DNA from: Hymenobacter gummosus
GTDB taxonomy: Bacteria; Bacteroidota; Bacteroidia; Cytophagales; Hymenobacteraceae
Length of the DNA: 64,000 nucleotides
NCBI RefSeq assembly: GCF_003970915.1
Contig: NZ_RXOF01000002.1
Coordinates: 558,001 to 622,000 of the forward strand
Direction of reading: 5' to 3'
Made by a program: the position numbers and the translations under genes. Shown here in pieces: positions 32,668 through 40,585 of the stretch (position 1 is its first letter; each line of letters begins with the position of its first letter). A model generated the notes under the pieces. That model was given only the letters and a program-made list of their open reading frames with translations, did no database searches and was not told the DNA's origin.

Positions 32668-33198
32668 CTACTTCTTGTTGCAGCCGCAGCTCCAGGTCTG
32701 GGTGCTGCCGCCCGCGGCCCCGAACTCGATGTCGAGCTGGGTGGCTTTGTCGGTGGTGGTGAAGGTGGTCTTGGGCGGGCCGTGCTCGGCGAAGTAGCCC
32801 GTAATCCAGCTGATTTGCCGGGTGGCCGTGTCGTAGGTGTATCGGCCCACCACGCCGCCACCGTCGAGGTAGCGGTAGGTGCCGTTGGCGTTGAGCTGAA
32901 TGGTGCCTTTGGGAATAAAATTCATGCGCCGGGAAGCGGCGTCGAAGGCATTGAGGGTGCAGAGGTAGTCGCCGTAGGCCAGCTGGGCATTGGCCACGGG
33001 AGCGGCGCCGAAGCTGCCGGCTTTGGCGGCCTCGGTGCGGGCCTGCAGGGCGGCGGCGGCGCGGGCGCGCACGGCAGCAGCTTCGGCCTCGGCGCGGGCC
33101 TGGGCGGGTGATACGGCGGCCGGCGCCTGCGCGGCAGCGGCCAGGGGAAGCAGCGCCAAAGCGGCACTGGTAAGCAGAGTAGTCAGACGCATACGCAT
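32668..33198 (-). CDS. Secreted hypothetical protein with Ala-rich coiled coil, 176 aa
   Basis: The start is the ATG at 33198 (or 33192), directly before a signal peptide (LTTLLTSAALALLPLAAAAQ). A short Ala/Glu/Arg-rich helix (QARAEAEAAAVRARAAAALQ) leads into a beta-rich domain with YGDYLCTLNAFDAASRRMNF, GTIQLNANGTYRYLDGGGVV and DKATQLDIEFGAAGG, ending TWSCGCNKK. The C-terminal domain may be a small beta-barrel fold; no family is assigned. A TACCTTTG box lies 33 nt upstream. Confidence 0.65.
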   Translation of the reverse strand: MRMRLTTLLTSAALALLPLAAAAQAPAAVSPAQARAEAEAAAVRARAAAALQARTEAAKAGSFGAAPVANAQLAYGDYLCTLNAFDAASRRMNFIPKGTIQLNANGTYRYLDGGGVVGRYTYDTATRQISWITGYFAEHGPPKTTFTTTDKATQLDIEFGAAGGSTQTWSCGCNKK

Positions 33199-33230
33199 CG
33201 GTGGCGGCCGAAAAAGCAGCCGCCGGAGGG

Positions 33231-33238
33231 CAAAGGTA
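33231..33238 (-). promoter_or_regulatory. -7 box (TACCTTTG) of the 32668-33198 gene
   Basis: Exact TAnnTTTG on the minus strand, 33 nt before the ATG at 33198, in the 44-nt gap after the ABC permease gene, so this gene can be transcribed independently of the ABC unit. Confidence 0.6.
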
Positions 33239-33242
33239 AGGG

Positions 33243-34007
33243 CTACAGGTCGCGGATGCGCAGGAGCAGGGCGCTCAGCAGCCAGAAAAGCACGGCGTAG
33301 CCCAGGGCCACGGGCACCGCCTCGCCCGGCAGCAGCGCGCCGCTGGGCCCGAGCACGGTGTCGAGCGTCTGGGCGAAGGGCGAGGGCGTGAGAATGTCCA
33401 GGGCCTTCATGGGCAGAAACCGGTCGATTTCGTCGGGCAGGAAGTAGCGAATCAGCCGCTCCAGCACCCACACGTACAGCAGCAGGGCCACGATGGTGGG
33501 CGTGCTGCGGCGAATGAGCACGGCCAGCAGGGCGGCCAGGGCGAGGTAGCCCAGCAGCTGGGCCGCGTACAGCAGCAGGGGGCGGGGCGCGGCGGCCAGG
33601 ATGTCAGCTGCGTTGGCCCCGGAGCGCGTTAGCCCGAAATACAGCCCCACCGCCAGCACCGACAGCAGCGCCCAGCCGGAGAGCAGCAGGGCTACCAGCA
33701 GCTTGTCGAGCACCAGCTGCTCGCGCGAGGCCCCGTCGATAACCTGCTGGCGCAGGGTACGGTACTGAAACTCATCGGTGATGAGCATGATGAGCAAAAA
33801 GGCCGGCAGCAAGGAGAAGTAGCTGGCCAGGTATACCAGGTTGGTCCACAGCCCCGGCAGCGCGTACAGGGCCTGCCCCAGCTGCTGCCCGTTCACGTTG
33901 ACGCCGCCCGCGCCGGCCGCCGTGGCTGCCAGCAAGGCCGTGAACAGCAGCAGGATAATCCAGGCCGTGCGGTAGGGTAGCAGCTTGCGAAGTTCGGTGC
34001 GAAACAT
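33243..34007 (-). CDS. ABC-2-type transporter permease, 254 aa
   Basis: About six hydrophobic segments are visible, including WIILLLFTALLAATAAGAG, LVYLASYFSLLPAFLLIMLI, LLVALLLSGWALLSVLAVGL, LLYAAQLLGYLALAALLAVL, IVALLLYVWVLERLIRYF and VALGYAVLFWLLSALLLRI. DEFQYRTLRQQVIDGASREQ lies between helices as in ABC-2 exporters. It forms an ABC exporter with the ATPase encoded upstream on the same strand (34152-35054). The substrate is unknown; drug, lipid or antibiotic export are options. The gap to the ATPase gene holds AT-rich repeats. Confidence 0.82.
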   Translation of the reverse strand: MFRTELRKLLPYRTAWIILLLFTALLAATAAGAGGVNVNGQQLGQALYALPGLWTNLVYLASYFSLLPAFLLIMLITDEFQYRTLRQQVIDGASREQLVLDKLLVALLLSGWALLSVLAVGLYFGLTRSGANAADILAAAPRPLLLYAAQLLGYLALAALLAVLIRRSTPTIVALLLYVWVLERLIRYFLPDEIDRFLPMKALDILTPSPFAQTLDTVLGPSGALLPGEAVPVALGYAVLFWLLSALLLRIRDL

Positions 34008-34170
34008 TCTTAATTAATAATTAAGAATGAAGAATTAATAATTGTGGCTGTGGCTGCATTGGCGGCACAGAGGCGGCTGGTAGTGTGCATACAAGGAGGA
34101 GAAAGCAGGTTCGAGGAGGAAGGCCGAGAAGCAATTCTTAATTACTCATTCTTAATTATTAATTATCTGC
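34006..34170. repeat. AT-rich inverted repeats between ABC ATPase and permease genes
   Basis: ATTCTTAATTAATAATTAAG at the left and related ATTCTTAATTATTAATTATC near 34149-34166 form overlapping inverted and direct repeats in an otherwise GC-rich region. Similar AATTATCAATTAATAATGAG and TCATTACTAATTGCTCATTA tracts flank the next gap (35054-35090 and 35340-35376). They may be promoter-proximal AT islands or a small repeat family. Confidence 0.6.
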
Positions 34171-35054
34171 AAGAACTGCGTTTCCAGGCTGCGGCGCTCG
34201 GTGCTGAGGTGGGCCAGCACGAGGCCCTGGGCAAACAGGGCGCGGTTCAGCTCGGCGGGGGAGTGGCCGGGGGCCAGGGTGAGGGTGCAAGTGCCGTCGG
34301 GAGCCAGCTGCACGCTTTGAGCAAAGGGCACGGCCAGCAGGGCTTGGTGGAGCTGCTGCGGGGCGGCGTCGGGGGCCAGGCGCAGGTGCACGCGGTCGGT
34401 AGCGGCGAGGATGTCGGATACGGCACCGGCGGCGCGCAGGCGGCCCTGGTGGAGCACGGCGGCGTGGGTGCATACTTTCTGCACTTCGTCGAGCAGGTGG
34501 CTGGCCAGGATGATGGTGCGGCCCTCGGCGGCGAGGCGCTGGATGAGCCCGCGCACGTCGGCAATGCCCTGCGGGTCGAGGCCGTTGGTGGGCTCGTCGA
34601 GCACCAGCACTTCCGGCTCGCCCAGCAGGGCGGCGGCCAGGGCCAGGCGCTGCTTCATGCCCAGCGAGAAGCCCCGCACCGGCTCGTGCTGGCGCCCGGC
34701 CAAATCCACCAGCTCCAGGGCCCGCGCTATGCCGGCCGGGGAGGTGCGCTTGGTGTCGGCGCTGATCTGCAGGTTTTGGCGGGCCGAGAGGTAGGGAAAG
34801 AAGTTGGGCGTTTCAAGCAGGCTGCCCACCCGGCGCCGGCTGGCGGCCGTGGGCGCGGCGCCGAACCAGCGCACCGTGCCGCCCGAGGCGTGCAGCACGC
34901 CCAGGGCAATGCCCAGCGTGGTGGTTTTGCCCGAGCCGTTCGGGCCGAGCAGGCCGAACACACTGCCGGCGGGCACGCTCAGCGAAAGGTCCTGCACGGC
35001 GGTGGTGCGGGCGTAGCGCTTGGTCAGGTGCTCAATGTCGAGAATGGCGGGCAT
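34152..35054 (-). CDS. ABC transporter ATP-binding protein, 300 aa
   Basis: Powers the ABC-2 exporter encoded downstream. Motifs: Walker A GLLGPNGSGKTTTLG (near 36-44), Q-loop region RVGSLLETPNFFPYLS, signature FSLGMKQRLALAAALL, Walker B EVLVLDEPTNGLDP and H-loop TIILASHLLDEVQKV. The 80-residue C-terminal extension after the nucleotide-binding domain is typical of exporter ATPases such as CcmA-like proteins. It is the first gene of the unit. Confidence 0.92.
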   Translation of the reverse strand: MPAILDIEHLTKRYARTTAVQDLSLSVPAGSVFGLLGPNGSGKTTTLGIALGVLHASGGTVRWFGAAPTAASRRRVGSLLETPNFFPYLSARQNLQISADTKRTSPAGIARALELVDLAGRQHEPVRGFSLGMKQRLALAAALLGEPEVLVLDEPTNGLDPQGIADVRGLIQRLAAEGRTIILASHLLDEVQKVCTHAAVLHQGRLRAAGAVSDILAATDRVHLRLAPDAAPQQLHQALLAVPFAQSVQLAPDGTCTLTLAPGHSPAELNRALFAQGLVLAHLSTERRSLETQFLQIINN

Positions 35055-35118
35055 GGGGCAATTATCAATTAATAATGAGCAATGAGCAATGATCAGTAGT
35101 AGCCGCCCAATTTCCGTC

Positions 35119-35309
35119 TACAGCCGCAGCGCGGCGCCATGTTGGTAGAGAACCGGCTGCCAGAACGGTTTTGAGCTGCAGCGCAGCGGCATGGCAAAGG
35201 AGCCGCGTGGACGTCAGTAACCTCAGCAAGACCATGCCGCTGCGCTGCAGCTCGGCTTGTTGTTTTCCAGTTGGGGCGCTACCAACATGGCGCCGCGCTG
35301 CGGCTGTAG
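35119..35309. repeat. Nested inverted-repeat element (31-bp outer and 22-bp inner perfect arms)
   Basis: The outer arms 35119-35149 and 35279-35309 are exact complements (CTACAGCCGCAGCGCGGCGC ...). The inner arms 35173-35194 and 35232-35253 are also exact (GAGCTGCAGCGCAGCGGCAT ...). Outer and inner arms share a GCNGCGCNGCGGCATG-like core, as if one arm was copied from the other. It occupies the gap between the M14 peptidase (3' end side) and the ABC ATPase. Confidence 0.85.
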
Positions 35310-35343
35310 CTGCAAGTTCCATGACACCACTGCGAACTGCTCA

Positions 35344-37104
35344 TTATTCATTTCTCATTACTAATTGCTCATTACCCGTGAGCCGTAGCACCGGGTAGCG
35401 GCGGTAGCCCGGCTCCGAGTACTCCGAGCGGCGGTACACCCACTCCAGCTGGGCCTGGGCGTCCTGGGCGAATTTTGGGTCGGCTTGCTTCTTTTCTTCC
35501 AGCTGCCGGCGCAGCTCGGGCTGCCGGCGCAATACCTCGGCGGCCAGATCCTCGAACACGTAGGGGGAGAAGTGCTCCTTGCTCTGCAGCACGCTGTCGA
35601 AGAAGCCCCAGGCGAAAAAGGAGTCCACGGCCTGGGGCTCCAGGGTTTCCATGAGGTAGCGGGCGGCGGGCTGGTCGAGGCGGGCTACGTAGTCGCCGCG
35701 GCGCAGCAGCTGGGGCTGGCGCACCGCCCGCAGCTGCACCTGGCTATGCACGTAGTGGCCCTCGAAGGGGCGGGGCGTGGTCTGGAAGTCCTCGATGTAG
35801 CGGGCTTCCACTTCCACCGTGGCGTCCTGGGTGAGGCGCCGGAGCTGCACGCCGTTGCGCTGCAGCCGCTCGATAATGGTTTCCCAGGCCTGCGGAATCA
35901 GGTAGGCGGCCGGCTTTTCGGCCGTCACGCCCGGGCGGTAGCCGTTGTAGTACTTCACCGGGCGGGTGTAGGGCGCGGCGCGGTCGTAGTACTGCCGGGG
36001 CAGGCCGCTCACCTCGCTGGGCTTGCTGCGGCTTTCGTAGCCGCGGAACTGCAGCGTTTCCACCTGCTGCTTATCCAGCTGCCAGGTCAGCGGAAACAGC
36101 GTCTGGGCGAGCAGCTGCCGGTCGGCCTCGGCGCGGGCGGCCCCGAGCGCCTCGGCGTCGCGGTGCACGAAGCGGATAACCTCGTCGAGCAGGGCGTAGG
36201 TGGACTCCACCCGCGGCCGGAAGGCTTTCAGCATGTGCGTCTCGGGCATGAAGCCGATGCAGTTGAACAAAGCCGCGTAGCCGGTGGAATAGCGCGGCGA
36301 GTCCGAGAAGCCGATCAGGCCGCTTTCGGGCGTGGGGCCGTCGAAGTCCACGTAGGGCGTCATCGGCCACTTGCGCTTTTCCATGCCCTGGTACAACGCG
36401 GGCAGCAGGCGCTGCTGCAGGTACTGGCCCAGCACCGGGTGCAGCTTGTCCTTCTGCGAGGCAATGAGCGTCATGGTGTACTGGTAGTCGGCCCCGTTGG
36501 AGGTGTGCGTTTCCACAAACACCTCGGGCCGCCACTGCTGAAACAGTTTGGCAAACGAGCGGGCGTTGCGCGTTTCCTGCTTGATGTAGTCGCGGTTGAG
36601 GTCGTAGTGCCGGCCGTTGCCGCGGAAGCCGTACTGCTCCGGGCCGTTCTGGTTGGCGCGGGTGGTGGCGTTGCGGTTGAGCATCCCGTCGACGTTGTAC
36701 ACCGGCACCACCACCAGCGTGAGGTTTTCGAGCTGCGCCCGGAGCTTTTTCTGCTGCAGGTAGTCGCGCACCAGCATCATGGAGGCGTCGATGCCTTCCG
36801 GCTCGCCGGGGTGGATGCCGTTCTGAATCAGCACCACGCGCCGGTTTTTGCGCCGCACCGAGCTGGGGTCCGCGTCGCCGTCGAGCGACACCACCACTTC
36901 GTGCAGCGGCTCCCCGCTGTCGGTGGGCCCGACTTCGCGCAGGGTCACTTCGGAGTAGGCCGCGTCGAGCTTTTTATAGTAGGCAATGCACTCGGCGTAG
37001 GTGGCAGTGGTGTTGCCGTTGCCCCGCTCGAAGGGCGTACGCCAGTCGGCTTGGTCGGGCGGGGTGGAGGTGAGGGCGGCGGTGAGCATGAGGGTGAGCA
37101 GCAT
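35344..37104 (-). CDS. M14-family zinc carboxypeptidase-like protein, 586 aa
   Basis: Peptidases of family M14 cleave C-terminal residues using one zinc. The start is placed at ATG 37104, giving an N-terminal hydrophobic segment (MLLTLMLTAALTSTPP) and a likely signal peptide. The zinc motif is HPGEPEG (His 98, Glu 101). The substrate region is NVDGMLNRNATTRANQNGPE with DLNRDYIKQET, and the third ligand lies in FVETHTSNG. The likely catalytic Glu is in FMPETHMLK. The last 250 residues have no known domain and include VSGLPRQYYDRAAPYTRPV. Longer than classic carboxypeptidases, as is usual for the secreted Bacteroidota group. Probably periplasmic or lipid-independent extracellular. Confidence 0.87.
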   Translation of the reverse strand: MLLTLMLTAALTSTPPDQADWRTPFERGNGNTTATYAECIAYYKKLDAAYSEVTLREVGPTDSGEPLHEVVVSLDGDADPSSVRRKNRRVVLIQNGIHPGEPEGIDASMMLVRDYLQQKKLRAQLENLTLVVVPVYNVDGMLNRNATTRANQNGPEQYGFRGNGRHYDLNRDYIKQETRNARSFAKLFQQWRPEVFVETHTSNGADYQYTMTLIASQKDKLHPVLGQYLQQRLLPALYQGMEKRKWPMTPYVDFDGPTPESGLIGFSDSPRYSTGYAALFNCIGFMPETHMLKAFRPRVESTYALLDEVIRFVHRDAEALGAARAEADRQLLAQTLFPLTWQLDKQQVETLQFRGYESRSKPSEVSGLPRQYYDRAAPYTRPVKYYNGYRPGVTAEKPAAYLIPQAWETIIERLQRNGVQLRRLTQDATVEVEARYIEDFQTTPRPFEGHYVHSQVQLRAVRQPQLLRRGDYVARLDQPAARYLMETLEPQAVDSFFAWGFFDSVLQSKEHFSPYVFEDLAAEVLRRQPELRRQLEEKKQADPKFAQDAQAQLEWVYRRSEYSEPGYRRYPVLRLTGNEQLVMRNE

Positions 37105-37139
37105 GAAGTGGGGCGTATTCGGGCCGGCAAGATGCCACG

Positions 37140-37247
37140 AAGCGGCGGAACTGCGCGGGAAGTCGGGCTTCAGGCATAGTTCCCGCACAGTTCCGCCGCT
37201 TGCCCGCAGGCGCGCATCCGGGCCGCGAATCGGCCGCGCCTGCGGGC
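37140..37247. repeat. Stacked inverted repeats upstream of the M14 gene
   Basis: AAGCGGCGGAACTGCGCGGG at 37140 pairs with CCCGCACAGTTCCGCCGCTT to 37201 (one mismatch). Immediately after, GCCCGCAGGCGCG pairs with CGCGCCTGCGGGC at 37235-37247. Further CG-rich small dyads (GCGCGTTGCAAACGCGC) follow to about 37323. The stack fills the gap between the M14 gene start and the 37362 gene. Confidence 0.75.
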
Positions 37248-37361
37248 GTTTGGGGTAATGATAGTCGTGCTAACGGCGCGTTGCAAACGCGCTTCCAGTG
37301 GGCACGCGTCGCAGACGCGCGCCAGCCAGCTGGTCAGTAATGAGCCGACTCCGAAACCCGC

Positions 37362-37637
37362 TTACTCCCCCAGCAGCACAATCATCCCGGCGGGCTGATC
37401 GGCCGGAATGCGGGCCTGAATGGCCGCCAGCAACGGCACCGGGTAGCCGGCCGCCGGGGCCATATTCATCAGCCGCTGCCACTGCGCCGGGTGCAGACGG
37501 CCCTTGCCGTACGGGTCAGCCGTTACGCCGGCTGCCTGGCTGAACCGGTACAGCAGCTCGGTCAGCTCGTGGGTAATTTCCAGGCTGCCGAGGTGGGTGC
37601 TGTCGTGGTAATGCTGCCAGTAGACATCCAGGGCCAT
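37362..37637 (-). CDS. Small hypothetical protein, 91 aa
   Basis: Soluble, without signal peptide or membrane helix: MALDVYWQHYHDSTHLGSLE, ELTELLYRFSQAAG and LHPAQWQRLMNMAPAAGYPV. No family recognised. It starts 12 nt after the DoxX gene on the same strand, so it is very probably its operon partner; that spacing is the main argument that it is real. Confidence 0.6.
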   Translation of the reverse strand: MALDVYWQHYHDSTHLGSLEITHELTELLYRFSQAAGVTADPYGKGRLHPAQWQRLMNMAPAAGYPVPLLAAIQARIPADQPAGMIVLLGE

Positions 37638-37649
37638 TGCTCCTTCGGA

Positions 37650-38084
37650 TTAATACCGCCGCCGGCTGGGCGGAAACACCTGCTGGTCGACGCTGTACTT
37701 GCCCGGGCCGATGAACAGCAGCCCCAGGAACACGATGCCGCTTTCCACGGCGTGGGCGTAGCCGCTGAATCCGTCGCCGGCGGCCAGGTGCGAGACGGTG
37801 GCCACCAGCATGGTGGCCAGCAGCGCCCCGCAGGCCCAGCGAAACAGCAGCCCCAGGGCCAGGAGCTGCCCGCCGATGGTTTCGGCCACGGCCGCCAGCA
37901 GGCCCCAGAACGTGGGCGCAAGCGAGATGCCCAGGTGGCGCATTTCGCCGCCCAGCGCGGCCCACTTTTCCGGCCCGCCCATGAGCTTGGGGTAGCCGTG
38001 CAGCACGAACATCACGCCCAGGCCCAGGCGCAGCAGCAGCAGGCCCAGGTCGGCGTAGCGGTAACGGTTTTCGAGCAGGGGCAT
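37650..38084 (-). CDS. DoxX-family membrane protein, 144 aa
   Basis: Four hydrophobic segments in the DoxX pattern: LGLLLLRLGLGVMFVLHGYP near 13-32, then LAPTFWGLLAAVAETIGGQL, LGLLFRWACGALLATMLVAT and ESGIVFLGLLFIGPGKYSVD. The RLGLGVMFVLHGYPKL signature is characteristic. DoxX proteins are quinone-linked or thiosulfate/terminal-oxidase related in archaea, but in bacteria they are mostly of unknown role. Followed by the small 37362 gene. Confidence 0.85.
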   Translation of the reverse strand: MPLLENRYRYADLGLLLLRLGLGVMFVLHGYPKLMGGPEKWAALGGEMRHLGISLAPTFWGLLAAVAETIGGQLLALGLLFRWACGALLATMLVATVSHLAAGDGFSGYAHAVESGIVFLGLLFIGPGKYSVDQQVFPPSRRRY

Positions 38085-38204
38085 GGCGGCGGGCTAGGTG
38101 TGGGGTGAGGGCAGTCGGGGCAGGTGCCAGCCGACGGGTGCGGCCGGCCCAGCGTCGCCAAAGTACACAAACGGTTGCGTATTCGCACCGCCAAAAGCCA
38201 AGTG

Positions 38205-38855
38205 CTACTGGTAAAGTATAATGCCGGTAATGCGCGTGGCGGGCGGAATGTCGTCCTTGCGCAGCAGCCGGTCCAGGGGCAGCCCGGTCTTGTCGAGCAC
38301 CCAGGTCATGCCCACCCGCTCCGACACGGCCACCAGCCGCCCCTCGGCCCGCTCGATGGTCTGCACTCCGTAGGCGCGGCGGGCCTCGCCGAAGGTGCTG
38401 CCCACCCCGATGCCCTCGGCCGTGCGGTAGCGCGCGTCCTGCAGCTGCGCGCGCCAGAGCCGGTTGCCGTTGCCGTCGATGGCCGTAACCATTTCCAGCA
38501 GCAGGGGCGGGGTGCCGGCGGGCTGGCCCTCGGGGCGGTACTCGTACACCGGGTAGTCGATGCCCTCCAGGCTGCGGGTGCTGGCGCGCCGGGTGCTGGG
38601 CGGCAGCAGCGCCAGCAGGTCGGCCTCCTTCATGTTGAGGCGCAGCGGCCCCACGTAGCCGGGGCGCAGCAGCAGGCTGGTATCCGCGGGAGCCGAACGG
38701 GGGGCGGCCGCCGCGGTATCGGCGGGCGGAGCGGGGGTTGCGGCCGGAGCGGGGGCGGGGGGCGCCGGGGCTTCGGCGGGCCGCTCGGTGGGGCCGCAGG
38801 CCGCCAGCAGCAGGGCCAGCGCGGCGGCCGGCAGGAGGGAGGAAAGGCGTAGCAT
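38205..38855 (-). CDS. Hypothetical lipoprotein with Pro/Ala-rich linker, 216 aa
   Basis: The lipobox LLLAACGPTERP (Cys 20) marks a lipoprotein. A 40-residue Ala/Pro-rich linker follows, then a beta-rich domain with PGYVGPLRLNMKEADLLALL, IDYPVYEYRPEGQPAGTPPL and AEGIGVGSTFGEARRAYGVQ, and ends ITGIILYQ. The GIGVGSTFGEARRAYG segment resembles the RpoE-regulated-lipoprotein (DUF1131-like) pattern, but I cannot confirm it. A TAGGTTTG box lies only 5 nt upstream of the ATG. Confidence 0.65.
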   Translation of the reverse strand: MLRLSSLLPAAALALLLAACGPTERPAEAPAPPAPAPAATPAPPADTAAAAPRSAPADTSLLLRPGYVGPLRLNMKEADLLALLPPSTRRASTRSLEGIDYPVYEYRPEGQPAGTPPLLLEMVTAIDGNGNRLWRAQLQDARYRTAEGIGVGSTFGEARRAYGVQTIERAEGRLVAVSERVGMTWVLDKTGLPLDRLLRKDDIPPATRITGIILYQ

Positions 38856-39005
38856 GGCCCAAACCTACTTGGGTTGGCGGATTTTGGTTGGGCGCAGCGC
38901 CCCGGCCGGCGGCCGAACTGCTAGCTGCGGGCCGACTTTCTTTCCCGCCAACCCTCACCCAAGCGCCGTTCCATGCGTTAAACCCCTCCGTTCTGCTCTG
39001 CGGTC

Positions 39006-39013
39006 TACCTTTG
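39006..39013 (+). promoter_or_regulatory. -7 box (TACCTTTG) of surE
   Basis: Exact TAnnTTTG, 39 nt before the GTG at 39053, in agreement with the shorter surE start. Confidence 0.6.
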
Positions 39014-39052
39014 CCCGCGTATCCCCGATTGTCAACCAACGCCCCGTTGCCC

Positions 39053-39928
39053 GTGAGTGCCGAAACCGCTGCCCCGCCCCTGATTCTGATTTCCAACGAC
39101 GACAGCATTGCCGCCCCCGGTATTGCGGTGCTCATCCGGGTGATGCGCCGCCTGGGCGAAGTGGTGGTGGTGGCCCCGGCCGCCCCGCAGTCGGGCATGG
39201 GCCACGCCATTACGCTCAGTGAGCCGCTGCGCCTCGACCGCAGCCCACTGTTCGAGGGCATCGAGGCCTACACCTGCTCGGGCACCCCGGCCGACTGCGT
39301 CAAGATTGCCAAGCACCTGGTGCTGAAAGGCCGCCGGCCCGATTTGGTGGTGTCGGGCGTCAACCACGGCTCCAACGCCTCGGTAAACGTGATTTACTCG
39401 GGCACCATGTCGGCGGCGCTGGAAGCGGCCATCGAGGGGCTGCCGGCCATCGGCTTCTCGCTCTGCGACTTCTCGCACGAGGCCGACTTCTCGCACGCTG
39501 AGCCCTGGATTGAGCACGTGGCCCGCGAGGCGCTGACCAAGGGCATTCCGGCCGGCACGGCCCTGAACGTGAACATTCCCAAGAAATCGGCCGACCCCAT
39601 CGTGGGCGCGCGCGTCTGCCGGCAGGCCCGGGCCAAGTGGCAGGAGGAATTCGACACCCGCCAGGACCCCTACCACCGGCCCTACTACTGGGTGCTGGGC
39701 CAGTTTCTGAACGAGGAGCCCCAGGCCGAGGACACCGACGAGTGGGCCCTGGCCCACAACTACGTGAGCATCGTGCCCTGCCAGTACGACTTCACCCACC
39801 ACGCCGGCCGCCAGCAGCTGCAGCAGGCCTGGGCCCTGCAGGTGCCCGGCCGCCCCACGCCCGCCGAGCCCGCCCAGCCCAAGCCCGTCAGCCCCGGCGA
39901 CTACGGCCCGGCCAACCCCCAGGGCTAA
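39053..39928 (+). CDS. surE: 5'/3'-nucleotidase SurE, 291 aa
   Basis: Removes phosphate from 5' and 3' nucleotides; linked to stationary-phase survival. The metal site is in the N-terminal LILISNDDSIAAPGI (near 10-24), followed by VVVVAPAAPQSGMGHAITLS, the conserved RPDLVVSGVNHGSN (near 103) and YSGTMSAALEA. All SurE core motifs are present. The GTG at 39053 starts VSAETAAPPL, and the longer open frame is not family-like. The C-terminal 30 residues are a Pro-rich extension (PTPAEPAQPKPVSPG) not usual in SurE. Confidence 0.93.
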   Translation: MSAETAAPPLILISNDDSIAAPGIAVLIRVMRRLGEVVVVAPAAPQSGMGHAITLSEPLRLDRSPLFEGIEAYTCSGTPADCVKIAKHLVLKGRRPDLVVSGVNHGSNASVNVIYSGTMSAALEAAIEGLPAIGFSLCDFSHEADFSHAEPWIEHVAREALTKGIPAGTALNVNIPKKSADPIVGARVCRQARAKWQEEFDTRQDPYHRPYYWVLGQFLNEEPQAEDTDEWALAHNYVSIVPCQYDFTHHAGRQQLQQAWALQVPGRPTPAEPAQPKPVSPGDYGPANPQG

Positions 39929-39945
39929 TTCCACGCCCCAGAAAA

Positions 39946-39973
39946 AGCGCCCCGACCAGCCGGCCGGGGCGCT
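39946..39973 (-). terminator. Hairpin terminator of the small Thr-rich protein gene
   Basis: AGCGCCCCG at 39946-39954 pairs with CGGGGCGCT at 39965-39973. On the minus strand the stem is followed by a T-run (AAAAA on the plus strand at 39942-39946), so it mainly serves the 40006 gene; it also faces the surE 3' end. Confidence 0.65.
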
Positions 39974-40005
39974 CTGGTTATGCACCGGAAATCAACGGGG
40001 CCAGC

Positions 40006-40278
40006 TTACTGCTGGGTCTTGCTCCGGGTGGTTGTGGTCGACGACTTAGTTTGCGTGGTGCCGCTCGGGGTGGTGTGCGTCATCGTGCGGTGGTGCTGCG
40101 TGGCCGATTTGTACTGGCCCGAGGTTTTGGTCTGCCCGCTCGGGGTGGTCATAGTCTTGGTGCGGGTCGACGTCGAGCCGGTTTTCGTCGTGGTAGTCGA
40201 CTTGACGGGCGTGGTCTGGGCCGGGGCGCTGGCGGCCGTCAGCAGGGCGGCGGCCAGCAGCAAAAAGTACTTATTCAT
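40006..40278 (-). CDS. Small secreted Thr/Ser/Gln-rich protein, 90 aa
   Basis: A signal peptide (YFLLLAAALLTAASAPAQ) is followed by about 70 residues of low-complexity sequence dominated by Thr, Ser, Lys and Gln (TTPVKSTTTTKTGSTSTRTK, TTRSKTQQ). No domain is visible. A paralogue with the same signal peptide and TTP start (40337-40585) lies just upstream on the same strand, so this is a tandem duplicate. Surface or periplasmic location is inferred. Confidence 0.7.
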   Translation of the reverse strand: MNKYFLLLAAALLTAASAPAQTTPVKSTTTTKTGSTSTRTKTMTTPSGQTKTSGQYKSATQHHRTMTHTTPSGTTQTKSSTTTTRSKTQQ

Positions 40279-40336
40279 GGCGGTGTGGGAAAGAGGTGTG
40301 CCCCTTCAACGCAGCTGCCCGGCCGCGGGATGCGGG

Positions 40337-40585
40337 CTACTGCTCCACGGTTTGGGTGGTCGTGGAGGTTTTCTGTAGGTCGCCCTTCTTCATCATCTTC
40401 TTGGTATCCTTGGCCTCGCGCTTGGGCACGCCGGCGTCCTTGGCGGCCTTCTTCTCCACTTTGCCGGCCTTTTTACCAGTCATGGTGGTCGAGGTGGTGG
40501 TAGTGGTGGACGTAGAGGGGGTGGTCTGGGCCGAGGCGGCGGTGGTCAGCAGCGCGGCAACGGCCAGCAACAGGTACTTTTTCAT
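40337..40585 (-). CDS. Small secreted Thr/Lys-rich protein, paralogue of the 40006 gene, 82 aa
   Basis: MKKYLLLAVAALLTTAASAQ TTPSTSTTTTTSTTM is clearly related to the next gene's MNKYFLLLAAALLTAASAPAQ TTPVKSTTTT. The mature C-terminus is Lys-rich and helical (GKKAGKVEKKAAKDAGV, REAKDTKKMMKKGDLQK) and ends TTTQTVEQ. The start is ATG 40585; the much longer frame upstream has no signal peptide and overlaps the divergent histidine phosphatase gene. The two probably form one transcript, with the terminator after the second. Confidence 0.72.
   Translation of the reverse strand: MKKYLLLAVAALLTTAASAQTTPSTSTTTTTSTTMTGKKAGKVEKKAAKDAGVPKREAKDTKKMMKKGDLQKTSTTTQTVEQ

Noticed and set aside
35485-37179. 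564-aa plus-strand open frame opposite the M14 peptidase
   Set aside because: Shadow frame rich in Val/His/Gly; the M14 zinc motifs support the minus strand.
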